A stretch of 38,082 nucleotides of DNA, taken from positions 1 to 38,082 of IMG/VR virus record IMGVR_UViG_3300042453_003799; one strand, given 5' to 3'. Below the pieces are notes generated by a model that saw nothing but the letters and a program-made list of their open reading frames with translations, did not search any database and was not told where the DNA came from. Position 1 is the first letter of the stretch, and each line of letters opens with the position of its first letter. This document shows, piece by piece, positions 9,187-17,916 of this stretch. This DNA comes from a virus. The translations under genes were made by a program, and so were the position numbers.

Positions 9187-9897
9187 GTTTAAATTAATTG
9201 GAATAGTGACCTCCGTACCACCATCTAAAACATATTTTAAATCTACGTCAGGTTGAACTTGTTTAATATAATCTCTTAATGATCTAGAATCTCTAGCCAA
9301 TAAATAATTATCTACAAATTCTCTAATTGTTTGTTCTTCTCTATCACCATTAACTGATGTAATAATATATTTTAAACGAGTAGATAATTCAGGTGAATTT
9401 TCTTTGTTAATTTTTTTAAGACCTTCTAATTCTTTATCAATTTTCTTTTCGTCAGCTGATGTTAATATTTTAAATGTAATTTTAGTACCTAAATGAGGTA
9501 AAGTATATGAAAATTCATTAACTCCTTTAGTGATTAAAGATTCATCAAATGGTTTATTATCTAATGATGATAAATCTACAGTATGTGATTGTCCATCATA
9601 TTCAAATGTGTAATTACCTCCGTAACCTAAAATACGAGCAGCTATAAATAAAGCGTTTTTATCACCAATAATTAAATCATCATAATTAATTTTAGTAATA
9701 ATTAATGATTGAAGCATTTTATCTAAAACTGTACCTTGTTTGATATAATTCTGGTTAGTTAAAATATCTTCTTCTTTCGCCGTCATATATTTCATTTCGA
9801 TTTTACCGCTTGATAACGGGTTATCTTCAGAATATAGCAAGCCTTTTGATGGTAGTTCTACCGTTTCTGTTGGGAATTTGTGTTTATTGTCTTCCAT
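9160..9897 (-). CDS. gp26-like baseplate/tail assembly chaperone protein
   Basis: A 245-residue soluble protein. It starts with the pattern FPTETVELPSKGLLYSEDNPLSSGKIEMKYMTAKEEDIL, typical of the T4 gp26-like 'T4 bacteriophage base plate protein' family: a PSKG.Y turn, then an E-x-K-x-x-T-A-K-E-E-D-I-L segment. It ends NFFWPDSEL. It sits between tail tube and tape measure, where other long-tailed phages encode tail assembly chaperones. With the open +1 frame just beyond its end, this suggests that the gp26-like family plays the chaperone role here. A strong terminator and an ATATTTATAA motif precede it, so it probably begins its own transcript. T4 gp26 is usually called a hub assembly protein, so the exact role is open. 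Confidence 0.7.
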   Translation of the reverse strand: MEDNKHKFPTETVELPSKGLLYSEDNPLSSGKIEMKYMTAKEEDILTNQNYIKQGTVLDKMLQSLIITKINYDDLIIGDKNALFIAARILGYGGNYTFEYDGQSHTVDLSSLDNKPFDESLITKGVNEFSYTLPHLGTKITFKILTSADEKKIDKELEGLKKINKENSPELSTRLKYIITSVNGDREEQTIREFVDNYLLARDSRSLRDYIKQVQPDVDLKYVLDGGTEVTIPINLNFFWPDSEL

Positions 9898-9928
9898 AAA
9901 TTTGATTTGTTTATAACTATGTTTATAT

Positions 9929-9938
9929 ATATAAATAT
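9929..9938 (-). promoter_or_regulatory. ATATTTATAT late-type motif before the chaperone gene
   Basis: Coding-strand ATATTTATAT, 31 bases before the ATG at 9897 and directly after the strong terminator at 9944-9972. The last base differs from the consensus. Confidence 0.6.
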
Positions 9939-9943
9939 ATGAG

Positions 9944-9972
9944 AAAAAAAGAAGCTCGCCAAAAGGCGAGCT
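9944..9972 (-). terminator. Strong intrinsic terminator after tail tube
   Basis: A perfect 8-bp GC-rich stem AGCTCGCC / GGCGAGCT (9953-9960, 9965-9972) with a 4-base loop, followed on the coding strand by TC and a run of seven T. It lies after the tube stop. Confidence 0.88.
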
Positions 9973-10003
9973 ATCTTAATCCTGTATTTCGGGGGAGGGG
10001 TTT

Positions 10004-10492
10004 TTAGAAATTTAATACACAATAATCTGGTTGTACTGTCATTGTGATGTTTTGAGCCGCTGACTCATTATCCCAACTGTAATCACCAAAGTTTATGTCT
10101 GTAATTAAAGCACCAACAATGATCCATTCTGAAACGATATCACCTACTGGTCCTAATACGTTTAATGTTAAGTCTTTCTTGTAGAAATCACTGTAACCAT
10201 CTCTACCAGTTACTGATTCGTGATGTAAACGTAGCCATTCCATTACTGCCTGAGCTCCTGAAGGAGTGATTGGATCAAATAATGTCATTTGAATAGCACC
10301 CCATTTAGTTTTACCTTTCACAAAACGTTGAACGTTAATATGATTTAAAACCACTGTATCTTGAGTTAATGACACTGCATTTACGCCTTTTACAATAAAT
10401 GCTGGTATACCAGTCATGCTTAATAAAAAGCGGTTTTGCTGTTTTGGCTCAAATTGGGTGAAAAATATATCGTTTGAATTTACAATTGCCAT
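10004..10492 (-). CDS. Tail tube protein (gp19-like)
   Basis: A 162-residue protein, almost the length of T4 gp19 (163). It has the usual tube features: an N-terminal segment DIFFTQFEPKQQNRFLLSMTGIPAF, the middle KWGAIQMTLFDPITPSGAQAVMEWLRLH, and a C-terminal ADINFGDYSWDNESAAQNITMTVQPD-type strand pair typical of myophage tube subunits. Polymerised rings form the inner tube through which DNA passes. It follows the sheath gene, as in T4. Its own ATATTTATAA motif lies 31 bases upstream and a strong terminator (9944-9972) follows its stop, so it is probably a monocistronic late unit. That fits a protein needed in high copy number. Confidence 0.9.
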   Translation of the reverse strand: MAIVNSNDIFFTQFEPKQQNRFLLSMTGIPAFIVKGVNAVSLTQDTVVLNHINVQRFVKGKTKWGAIQMTLFDPITPSGAQAVMEWLRLHHESVTGRDGYSDFYKKDLTLNVLGPVGDIVSEWIIVGALITDINFGDYSWDNESAAQNITMTVQPDYCVLNF

Positions 10493-10523
10493 GTTTTTAT
10501 TTTGTTATGTTGTTTGTTCTTTA

Positions 10524-10533
10524 TTATAAATAT
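10524..10533 (-). promoter_or_regulatory. ATATTTATAA late-type motif before tail tube
   Basis: Coding-strand ATATTTATAA followed by TAAAG, 31 bases before the tube ATG. The intervening leader is A-rich without a Shine-Dalgarno sequence. Confidence 0.65.
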
Positions 10534-10548
10534 TATCTAATTTAATCC

Positions 10549-12258
10549 TTACGCTGGGAAAGTTGCTCCTGTAGGTAAGATATTGAAATCTAAGTAAATA
10601 AATTCAGCTGTTCTTGTTGGTTGAATATAAATCTGACCAATTAATTGATTTCTGTCAATTACGTCTGCTGTATTATTTGTATCATCCATAATTACTCTAA
10701 ATGCATATAAACCTTGTCTTTGTTGAACTGATGTTAAATATGGATTTACTTGTGATAAGAATGCGTTTCTAGTTGCTAATGTATTTTGTTCAAACACTAA
10801 TGTGTTAGCAATTTGTGAAATGTAGTTCTTAAGAGCAATTAATAATCTTCTAACATTTACTCTATCTAAAGCTGACGCTTGAGTTTGTAATGTTTTCTGA
10901 CCATATACTACTGTACCTGTTCCAGGGAATGTAGCAATAGGATTTACTTTGTTTGTATATAAAGTATCTCTACTTGATTGAGGTAATTTTTGAGCTGCTC
11001 TAATTACTTGTAATCCACCTCTGTTAATACCAGCTGGTGCAAACCAAGGCTCAGAAACTGAATCATTGAATGCGTAAACACCACCTATTACTGTTGAAGC
11101 TGGAACCCAAACATTTTTACCAGTTGATGAGTCAAGTACTTGAACCCAAGGCCAATATGTTGCTGCATATGATGTATTTATTGAGTTAGCTACTGAAGTT
11201 ACAGTTGATAAAGTTTGTGTACTATATCCAACTAAATCTACTACATATAAACTATCACCACGTGTTTGTGTGTTAGTAACAATAGTATTACATTGTGTAG
11301 CATGAAAATCTTTAATCAAACCTGGAGTTAAGATAATATTGAATTTGTAATCATCTTGATTAGCTAATAAGTCAATCATATTATCATAACTAGTTCCTAC
11401 TAATCCTTGAGTATCTGTAGCATCAATTTGATCATAGAATTTAGCTCCGGCTTTAATAGTACCTGTAGCTCCTGTGAATGAACCACTAGCGTTAACTGGG
11501 ATCGATCCTGTAAATTGTGTTTTAGCAACTCCTGTATTATCAAAATAGTTTGGTGTTAAATTATTAACCGCACTTACATATACATAACGTGATCCATTAA
11601 AATATGAACCTGATGTTTCGATTTGATTAGTTGTTGGGTTATAATTTTGTACTTGATCGCCAATTACTCTTGAAATAAAGTTAGATGCAAATGGGTCTAA
11701 TGATAAGTTAGTGAAAGTTTCTAATACAGTTTGATTATTTGTATTATCATTTCCTTGACGAATTAATAAGCTAAATGTACCTGATGATGTATCAGAATTT
11801 AATATTTGCCATCTAACGTTATTTTCTGTACCAGAAGTTAATGAACCGCTTAAATCTAAACTAGATGAGCTATTCATGATAGTACCTTTAGATATTGTAT
11901 TTAATACAATAGTTGCTGAACCTGTAGCTCCGATACTTCCAATAGTTGTACTTGTTGCTACTGACCAATCAGCACTTTTACTTACTACTCTAGCTACTAA
12001 TAATGAAGTACCATTGTTGTTAAAGTAATTAAATGCCGCTTGTGAAGTAAGATAAGCGTAACTATCACTACCACTTTGAAATGCTCCTCCAAATTTATTT
12101 AAATAATCACTATATGAAGTAACAATAGTTGGAATTTCGATAGGACCTAAAACTGTAGGACCTATAATTGCTGCACCTACTGAAACTGGTTGCTGTCTGA
12201 TAAACGATGAATCGTTTTCTCTTGCTAATACACCAGGGGAAATTAATGTTTCTGCCAT
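10549..12258 (-). CDS. Contractile tail sheath protein (gp18-like)
   Basis: A 569-residue protein. The N-terminus, LISPGVLARENDSSFIRQQPVSVGAAIIGPTVLGP, is the classic sheath opening. The C-terminal domain (about 440-569) carries the conserved sheath core: RVNVRRLLIALKNYISQIANTLVFEQNT, then GLYAFRVIMDDTNNTADVIDRNQLIGQIYIQPTRTAEFIYLDFNI. The variable middle (about 95-300) is the surface-exposed insertion. Sheath subunits assemble around the tube and contract to drive it through the envelope. The gene has an ATATTTATAA motif 27 bases upstream and an A-rich leader. It is followed by the tube gene with its own motif. The presence of this gene establishes a contractile-tailed phage. Confidence 0.95.
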   Translation of the reverse strand: MAETLISPGVLARENDSSFIRQQPVSVGAAIIGPTVLGPIEIPTIVTSYSDYLNKFGGAFQSGSDSYAYLTSQAAFNYFNNNGTSLLVARVVSKSADWSVATSTTIGSIGATGSATIVLNTISKGTIMNSSSSLDLSGSLTSGTENNVRWQILNSDTSSGTFSLLIRQGNDNTNNQTVLETFTNLSLDPFASNFISRVIGDQVQNYNPTTNQIETSGSYFNGSRYVYVSAVNNLTPNYFDNTGVAKTQFTGSIPVNASGSFTGATGTIKAGAKFYDQIDATDTQGLVGTSYDNMIDLLANQDDYKFNIILTPGLIKDFHATQCNTIVTNTQTRGDSLYVVDLVGYSTQTLSTVTSVANSINTSYAATYWPWVQVLDSSTGKNVWVPASTVIGGVYAFNDSVSEPWFAPAGINRGGLQVIRAAQKLPQSSRDTLYTNKVNPIATFPGTGTVVYGQKTLQTQASALDRVNVRRLLIALKNYISQIANTLVFEQNTLATRNAFLSQVNPYLTSVQQRQGLYAFRVIMDDTNNTADVIDRNQLIGQIYIQPTRTAEFIYLDFNILPTGATFPA

Positions 12259-12285
12259 GTTATTTGTTAATAAGTTTAATGTTTA

Positions 12286-12295
12286 TTATAAATAT
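12286..12295 (-). promoter_or_regulatory. ATATTTATAA late-type motif before tail sheath
   Basis: Coding-strand ATATTTATAA followed by TAAAC, 27 bases before the sheath ATG. Confidence 0.65.
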
Positions 12296-12312
12296 GTTAA
12301 AGAGTCTTAAAA

Positions 12313-12564
12313 TCATTCATTTCCAATGAATTCTCCACTATCTATATTAATGGTTCCTCTACCATATTTTGATTGAAGTTCTTGACTTAAAGTTATTTCA
12401 TTTGATTTAAGTTCTTTAAGTTCTTCAGTTACTTCTTGCTTTTGTAATTTTAAATCTTGGATCGCCATTTCAATTGATCCATATTTATCAATTAATTCAG
12501 CTCTTAATTTTTGAATTTCTTTTACTGATGAAATTTCTTGTTCTGTTAGTTTTTCTGTTTTCAT
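12313..12564 (-). CDS. Small coiled-coil protein, uncharacterised
   Basis: An 83-residue charged protein, Lys/Glu/Leu-rich, with heptad-like hydrophobic spacing through about residues 10-68 (for example LRAELIDKYGSIEMAIQDLKLQKQEVTEELKELK). It has no membrane segment and no other motif. It lies between the largest fibre gene and the sheath gene, 22 bases downstream of the fibre stop, so it probably shares the fibre transcript. Its length and helix content suit a small chaperone or connector that aids fibre assembly, but I have no family evidence for that. The short AT-rich leader lacks a Shine-Dalgarno sequence. Confidence 0.6.
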   Translation of the reverse strand: MKTEKLTEQEISSVKEIQKLRAELIDKYGSIEMAIQDLKLQKQEVTEELKELKSNEITLSQELQSKYGRGTINIDSGEFIGNE

Positions 12565-12586
12565 AATTTTTATATTATTATTTTAA

Positions 12587-15500
12587 TTATCCTGTAGATA
12601 CATTTACTGTTGTACTAATTGAATATATTATACCTTGTACTTCTGTATTAAACCAAATTGTTTGAGGACTTGTTATGCTTCCATTTATACGTACAGCAAA
12701 GTCACTATTTGCATTTGTTACTGCGTGATTAATTGAACCTGAATTTGATATAGGTACAATATTACTACCTGAAACTATAGTATATGTAGGATTAAAATCT
12801 CCAATACCGCTTAATGTTGATGCTGATCCTGTTTCTGCAAGACTAGTCCACCAATGTATTAATTGTTGTGGTCGTGTTAACGCAGAACCATCTACATCTT
12901 TAAAATCAGCTATAAATGATTTATTATTTCCTGATGAAACTACTGATAAACTACAACTTACAAAATTATATGTTGAAAGTCCTATAATATTTCCTGTTAC
13001 TGTTAATGAACCTGAAACTATTTGACTTCCTGTCACTACTAATGAACCTGTAACTATAGTATTACCATTTACATCTACTGTTGCATTTGGGGTTGCTGTT
13101 TTACCAAATGCTACTTGACTTCCTGTAGCATATAGTTGAACATTACCTAATCCATCTGATAAAACTACTGTAGAGGTTAAAGCAGTTGTTCCAGCATATT
13201 TACCTATAATAGTATTATAATTCCCTGTTGTTATAGATTCTCCAGATCCAGATCCTATAAGAGTATTACTACCACCTGTAGTTAATAAATCACCGGCAAA
13301 AGATCCTACCGCTGTATTGTAAGCTCCGGATGATATTGAATATAATGCTTGGTATCCTATAGCGGTATTTGCATCTCCAGTATTATTAGCAATTGTAAGA
13401 CTACCGTTTAAAGCTTCAACTCCTACAGCTGTATTATTGCTAGATGTCATATTATACATCGATTCAAATCCTATAGAAGTATTATTACTTTTATTTCGTG
13501 AGATAAATAAAGCTCTATGTCCTACTGAAGTGTTATTATCACCATTAATGTTATAAGGTAAAGTTTCATACCCTAAAGCTGTATTATTAACACCTATAGT
13601 ATTATCACGTAAAGTAATAGCTCCTAAAGCTGTATTTCTACTTCCTGTTGTAGTATTTTGTAAAGTAAAAAGTCCTACTGCTGTGTTGAATTGTCCTGTA
13701 GTAATCATATTCATAGAACCACTACCTACCATTGTATTTCCAGGTATATTAGAATTTCCTAAACCTATTTTTATAGTACTAACTGTTAAAATATTACCAT
13801 CAAATATTAAATTAGAATTTCCGGCGGCGATATTAGATGAATTTTTATAAACTACCTGATTTGCTGAACCTGCTACAGGACCTGTTGCCCCTGATAAACC
13901 TGAGGTACCTGATAGACCTGAAGTGCCTGATAAGCCTGAAAGACCTGATGTACCTGATAAACCTGATGTACCTGATGCTCCAGCTTCACCCATAGGTCCA
14001 AAACCTACATTAGTAAATCCTTCATTAGATGTACTATAATCTGAAATGAAATATAATGGATTTCCTATTGATCTAGCTGTTGTATGTCTTAATGTATTAT
14101 TTTGATAATATCTTACATTATAACCATCATAAGTTATATAAAATTTATCACTTAAACTATAGGTTCCAGTATATTGTACATTGGTTAATTCAGTAATAGT
14201 AAATTGATTACCACTTGCTTCAAATTGGAAACTAAAGTCTATTAAAGTCGGATCTTCTGGCGTTCCAGATATGGTTTCTATTAAGCCAAAAACTACAGCT
14301 ATATTGTCATTTGTTGTTTGGGCAGTAGTGTAAACTCCTCTTGCATATCCTTGAGTTGAATATACATAAGCGTCATAACTGCTACCACCTCCACCTGTGT
14401 TTATAAATGTTGATGAATTAGTTCCATAAGAAGTATTTGAAAATACAGGAGTAAAAATTGGAGTTCCTATAAGACCAGATAAACCTGAGGTACCTGATAG
14501 ACCTGATTCACCTGAAAGACCTGATAAACCTGAAGTTCCGCTTAAGCCTGAAAAACCTGACAAACCTGAAGCGCCGCTTAAGCCTGAAAAACCTGACAAA
14601 CCTGATGTACCTGAAAGGCCTGAAGTACCTGAAAGACCTGATGTACCTGATAAACCTGATGTACCGCTTAAGCCTGAAAAACCTGATAAGCCGGATAAAC
14701 CTGAAGTACCTGATAAACCAGATTCACCTGAAAGACCTGATAAACCTGATGTACCGCTTAAACCTGAAAAACCTGACAAACCTGATGTACCTGAAAGACC
14801 AGATTCACCTGAAAGACCACTTGTGCCTGATAAGCCTGATAAACCTGATGTACCTGATAAGCCTGAAAAACCTGATAAGCCAGATAAACCTGATGTACCT
14901 GAAAGGCCTGAAAGACCTGATGTACCTGAAAGTCCTGATAAACCAGAAGCTCCTGATAGGCCTGACGCGCCTGAAAGACCTGATGTGCCTGAGAGACCTG
15001 ATGTGCCTGAGAGACCTGATGTGCCTGATAAACCTGAAAGTCCTGAAGTGCCTGAAAGACCTGATGTGCCACTTAAACCTGAAAGACCAGATGTACCTGA
15101 AAGACCAGATAAACCTGATGCACCCGATAAACCTGAAGTTCCACTTAGGCCGGATAAGCCTGAAGCACCGCTTAAGCCTGATGCGCCTGATAAGCCTGAA
15201 GTTCCGCTTAGGCCTGAAAGGCCTGAAGTGCCACTTAGACCTGAAAGACCTGATGTGCCACTTAAGCCTGAAGTGCCACTTAAGCCTGATAAGCCTGAAG
15301 TTCCGCTTAGGCCTGAAAGGCCTGAAGTGCCACTTAAACCTGATAGACCAGATGTGCCGCTTAGACCTGATGCTCCTGAAAGACCTGATGCTCCTGAAAG
15401 ACCAGATGAGCCTGTTAAACTTAAATCAGTTCTATAGACTATATCTCCTAAATTATTAGAGACTAATATTCTTGTTTCAGTTGTGCCGGCCGCTAAAGTA

Positions 15501-17038
15501 GGTAAAGCTAAACTTCCTAAAAGGGAAGTACTTCCTGTAACTTGAAAACTACCTGATATTTTAGTAGTTCCTATTAATGTTTGAATATCATTAGTAGCAT
15601 CACCAAACTGGTTAGAACCAGATGAATAAATCACAGATGAAGTTTCATATATTGTTGTTAAATATGTTATACTACCTGTTCCGTTAACTGTTAAATTTCC
15701 AGTTACTGATAATGTTGTTCCGTCATAAGTGAAATTAGAAGAACCTGCTGGATTATTAGATCCGTCTTTGTAAACTACTTGATTTGCTGAACCCGCTATA
15801 GGACCTGTTGCTCCTGATAAACCTGAAGTGCCACTTAAGCCTGATGTACCTGAAAGACCTGATAAGCCTGAGGTGCCACTTAAGCCTGATAAACCTGATG
15901 TACCACTTAGGCCTGATAAACCTGAAGTACCACTTAAACCAGATGTGCCACTTAGACCTGAAAGACCTGAAGTGCCACTTAAACCTGAAAGACCTGAAGT
16001 TCCGCTTAGGCCTGAAGTACCGGATAAACCTGATGTTCCATTTAAACCTGAAAGACCTGAAGTTCCGCTTAAACCTGATAGACCTGAAGTTCCGCTTAGG
16101 CCTGAAAGGCCTGAAGTACCACTTAAACCAGATGTACCTGAGAGACCTGAAGTTCCGCTTAAACCTGATAGACCTGAAGTACCTGAAAGACCTGATGCGC
16201 CTGATAAACCTGAGGTGCCACTTATGCCTGATGTACCTGATAAGCCTGATAAGCCTGATGTACCTGATAAGCCTGATAAGCCTGATGTACCTGATAAGCC
16301 TGAGAGACCTGAAGTACCGCTTAAGCCTGATAAGCCTGATGTACCTGAGAGACCTGATGTGCCTGATAAACCTGAAGTGCCATTTAAGCCTGAAAGACCT
16401 GATGTACCGCTTAAACCTGATAGACCTGATGTACCTGAAGTGCCACTTAGACCTGAGAGACCAGATGTACCGCTTAAGCCTGATAAACCTGAGGTGCCGC
16501 TTAAGCCTGACAGACCTGAAGTACCGCTTAAACCTGATGTGCCTGAAAGACCTGATAAGCCTGAGGTACCACTTAAGCCTGAGAGACCTGATGTGCCTGA
16601 AAGACCTGATGTACCACTTAAGCCTGATAAACCTGAAGTGCCACTTAAGCCTGATGTACCTGAAAGACCAGATAAACCAGAAGTACCGCTTAGGCCTGAA
16701 AGACCAGAGGTGCCGCTTAATCCTGAAGCTCCTGAAGCTCCTGAAACTGTAGGTGTAATAGCAAATGAAGCTGTTAATGCATATGAAGCTGATGTAGCTG
16801 TAAGCGCGTAAGAAGCTGTAGTAGATGTAAATGAATTTCCTGCGTAAGATGCAGTACCAGTAAATGAGGGAGCAGTAATATTGCCTGTTACATCTAATGG
16901 ACCAATAACATTTAATGAACCACTTATAGTTATATCATAAGCTGAATTACCTGTTAAGGCATCAATTGATTGAGAAACTTGTTGAGCTTGTACGGTTGCA
17001 CCTGTTGTTATGCCCGCATTAGACAGTACTTGAGCCAT
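12587..17038 (-). CDS. Giant collagen-like tail fibre with lectin-like and YadA-like parts
   Basis: A modular fibre of 1483 residues. Residues 1-100 contain SASYALTA-type repeats. Residues about 100-407 and 543-852 are strict Gly-X-Ser triplets (GLS, GTS, GAS; GFS and GES only in the second block). Between them is a beta-rich cassette ([13 protein letters not shown] to RTDLSLTG) also found in the 27225 gene. Residues about 853-1017 look like a compact jelly-roll or lectin-like domain. A short third triplet block follows, then about 1060-1300 repeat the NTAVG-x-x-x-L pattern of trimeric adhesin heads. The last 180 residues form a globular tip. I infer a trimeric receptor-binding fibre. A motif 13 bases upstream and a terminator before that suggest it starts its own transcript. 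Confidence 0.8.
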   Translation of the reverse strand: MAQVLSNAGITTGATVQAQQVSQSIDALTGNSAYDITISGSLNVIGPLDVTGNITAPSFTGTASYAGNSFTSTTASYALTATSASYALTASFAITPTVSGASGASGLSGTSGLSGLSGTSGLSGLSGTSGLSGTSGLSGLSGTSGLSGTSGLSGLSGTSGLSGLSGTSGLSGTSGLSGLSGTSGLSGLSGTSGLSGLSGTSGTSGLSGLSGTSGLSGLNGTSGLSGTSGLSGTSGLSGLSGTSGLSGLSGTSGLSGLSGTSGLSGLSGTSGISGTSGLSGASGLSGTSGLSGLSGTSGLSGTSGLSGTSGLSGLSGTSGLSGLSGTSGLSGLNGTSGLSGTSGLSGTSGLSGLSGTSGLSGLSGTSGLSGTSGLSGLSGTSGLSGLSGTSGLSGLSGTSGLSGTSGLSGATGPIAGSANQVVYKDGSNNPAGSSNFTYDGTTLSVTGNLTVNGTGSITYLTTIYETSSVIYSSGSNQFGDATNDIQTLIGTTKISGSFQVTGSTSLLGSLALPTLAAGTTETRILVSNNLGDIVYRTDLSLTGSSGLSGASGLSGASGLSGTSGLSGLSGTSGLSGLSGTSGLSGLSGTSGLSGTSGLSGLSGTSGLSGLSGTSGLSGASGLSGASGLSGLSGTSGLSGASGLSGLSGTSGLSGLSGTSGLSGTSGLSGLSGTSGLSGTSGLSGTSGLSGASGLSGASGLSGLSGTSGLSGLSGTSGLSGLSGFSGLSGTSGLSGLSGTSGLSGESGLSGTSGLSGFSGLSGTSGLSGLSGESGLSGTSGLSGLSGFSGLSGTSGLSGTSGLSGTSGLSGTSGLSGFSGLSGASGLSGFSGLSGTSGLSGLSGESGLSGTSGLSGLIGTPIFTPVFSNTSYGTNSSTFINTGGGGSSYDAYVYSTQGYARGVYTTAQTTNDNIAVVFGLIETISGTPEDPTLIDFSFQFEASGNQFTITELTNVQYTGTYSLSDKFYITYDGYNVRYYQNNTLRHTTARSIGNPLYFISDYSTSNEGFTNVGFGPMGEAGASGTSGLSGTSGLSGLSGTSGLSGTSGLSGATGPVAGSANQVVYKNSSNIAAGNSNLIFDGNILTVSTIKIGLGNSNIPGNTMVGSGSMNMITTGQFNTAVGLFTLQNTTTGSRNTALGAITLRDNTIGVNNTALGYETLPYNINGDNNTSVGHRALFISRNKSNNTSIGFESMYNMTSSNNTAVGVEALNGSLTIANNTGDANTAIGYQALYSISSGAYNTAVGSFAGDLLTTGGSNTLIGSGSGESITTGNYNTIIGKYAGTTALTSTVVLSDGLGNVQLYATGSQVAFGKTATPNATVDVNGNTIVTGSLVVTGSQIVSGSLTVTGNIIGLSTYNFVSCSLSVVSSGNNKSFIADFKDVDGSALTRPQQLIHWWTSLAETGSASTLSGIGDFNPTYTIVSGSNIVPISNSGSINHAVTNANSDFAVRINGSITSPQTIWFNTEVQGIIYSISTTVNVSTG
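13890..13980 (-). repeat. Short Gly-X-Ser triplet block
   Basis: About ten Gly-X-Ser triplets in the 12587-17038 fibre, linking the lectin-like domain to the YadA-like head part. It has the same 9-bp unit as the long blocks and looks like a short flexible or triple-helical linker. Confidence 0.8.
14480..15410 (-). repeat. Gly-X-Ser collagen-like repeat block 2 of the 12587 fibre
   Basis: About 100 uninterrupted 9-bp units encoding Gly-X-Ser triplets, mostly GLS and GTS, with some GAS. This is the only long block also carrying GFS and GES, so a few charged or aromatic side chains occur here. Synonymous codons vary from unit to unit. The opposite strand is open over long stretches with Pro-rich translations, which is a shadow of the repeat. 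Confidence 0.9.
15815..16741 (-). repeat. Gly-X-Ser collagen-like repeat block 1 of the 12587 fibre
   Basis: About 100 uninterrupted 9-bp units. Amino-acid order is mostly GLS-GTS-GLS, with rare GAS, GIS and GLN variants. There is no proline and almost no charge. Gly holds every third position and Ser almost always the Y position. It is flanked by the SASYA-rich N-terminus and the shared beta-rich cassette. Confidence 0.9.
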
Positions 17039-17051
17039 TTAATAGTTTTTA

Positions 17052-17061
17052 TTATAAATAT
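17052..17061 (-). promoter_or_regulatory. ATATTTATAA late-type motif before giant fibre
   Basis: Coding-strand ATATTTATAA followed by TAAAA, 13 bases before the ATG at 17038 and just after the terminator at 17070-17098. Confidence 0.65.
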
Positions 17062-17069
17062 GGAAAGAT

Positions 17070-17098
17070 AAAAGAAAAACCGCTATTGCTAGCGGTTT
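17070..17098 (-). terminator. Intrinsic terminator before giant fibre
   Basis: A 9-bp stem (17077-17085 with 17090-17098) and 4-base loop, with core AAACCGCTA / TAGCGGTTT, followed on the coding strand by TTCTTTT. It lies after the 17120 stop. Confidence 0.85.
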
Positions 17099-17119
17099 AG
17101 TATATTATATAATATATAA

Positions 17120-17581
17120 TTAATCTATTTGGATTAATTTATAAAATACAGTATAATTATCTCTATTTTTAACATCATTAAATTCATTTAATTTAAATTC
17201 ATGATGTTCAATTTCTTTTACTTCTTGTAATAAAGTATTAAACTCTTCTTGAAATTGTATAAATAATGGATTCAATTCAGCTGGGTTGATTATATTACCT
17301 GATTCATCTTTTTTTTCATTAATCCACATATTAAGACTAATATTGCCGTTTTCATCTTGTGAGCCATGTTTTATAACTAAATCTTCTTTGAATTGATCAA
17401 TAATAGATTTTTCAGATGATGTTTTTTTAGCTAAATCATTTAACCAGTATTTAGTAGGTAAATGTAAATCTTCACTTAATAAACCTAATGATATTGTTTC
17501 TCCAGTTGCTTGATCTACAAAACCATTAAGTTCTGTATCAAGTTTATAAATTTCATGTAATGTTAATTTAATATGAGCCAT
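17120..17581 (-). CDS. Uncharacterised acidic protein
   Basis: A 153-residue soluble protein beginning MAHIKLTLHEIYKLDTELNGF. It is mostly helical and charged, with a helix-rich C-terminal half (FIQFQEEFNTLLQEVKEIEHHEFKL). I do not recognise a family. Its ATG overlaps the stop of the small membrane-anchored gene (TAATG), so the two are probably translationally coupled and may act together. It is the last gene of its transcript: a strong terminator follows its stop. It lies between the glycosyltransferases and a giant fibre gene. A role in fibre assembly or modification is possible, but nothing in the sequence proves it. Confidence 0.6.
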   Translation of the reverse strand: MAHIKLTLHEIYKLDTELNGFVDQATGETISLGLLSEDLHLPTKYWLNDLAKKTSSEKSIIDQFKEDLVIKHGSQDENGNISLNMWINEKKDESGNIINPAELNPLFIQFQEEFNTLLQEVKEIEHHEFKLNEFNDVKNRDNYTVFYKLIQID

Positions 17582-17847
17582 TATTGATCAGCTTTAACTT
17601 GTTTTGGTTTTTTAGTTGATTTTGTTTTATTACTATAGTAATGTTTTTTCTTTTTCGCTGACTGTGTATGTTCAGTAAATGGTTTTTCTTCTGCTACCGG
17701 AGCGTCTTCAAAGTGAGGATAGTCTTCAACAGGGAATAAAGAATTTGGTTTAGTGTTTGTAGATGTGTTTTCTTTTCCTACAATTACAGATACAAAAATA
17801 ATTGCTGCTAATAGTGCAATTACAATAAAAATTAAAAATGATGACAT
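17581..17847 (-). CDS. Small N-terminally anchored membrane protein
   Basis: An 88-residue protein with a hydrophobic segment at about residues 4-24 (FLIFIVIALLAAIIFVSVIVG), an acidic middle, and a very basic C-terminal tail (KKKKHYYSNKTKSTKKPKQ). There is no lipobox cysteine, and it does not look like a holin with several segments. It probably sits in the inner membrane by its N-terminal anchor; which side the tail faces is unknown. It is preceded by an ATATTTATAA motif at 35 bases and overlaps the start of the downstream gene. Possible roles are lysis accessory, superinfection factor or membrane anchor for the neighbouring soluble proteins. None is proven. Confidence 0.6.
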   Translation of the reverse strand: MSSFLIFIVIALLAAIIFVSVIVGKENTSTNTKPNSLFPVEDYPHFEDAPVAEEKPFTEHTQSAKKKKHYYSNKTKSTKKPKQVKADQ

Positions 17848-17882
17848 AATTTTTTAATGGGGTTTATGGGTTAAGTTTATAT

Positions 17883-17892
17883 ATATAAATAT
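17883..17892 (-). promoter_or_regulatory. ATATTTATAT late-type motif before membrane protein gene
   Basis: Coding-strand ATATTTATAT, 35 bases before the ATG at 17847, the longest spacing of the set. Its flank, TATATATAAAC, matches the copy at 9929. Confidence 0.6.
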
Positions 17893-17916
17893 ACAAGGAT
17901 AATTTAAAAATCCAAA

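Noticed and set aside
14757-15072. 104-residue minus-strand frame rich in His/Gln/Val within the 12587 fibre
   Set aside because: It is another frame of the same repeat on the same strand, fully inside the fibre gene, and has no independent start context.
14605-16811. Long plus-strand open frames opposite the 12587 fibre (Pro/Asp/Lys-rich or Leu/Met-rich translations)
   Set aside because: They are shadows of the 9-bp Gly-X-Ser repeat: the reverse complement of Gly codons yields Pro codons and the short period removes stops. They have no start context and end exactly with the repeat.
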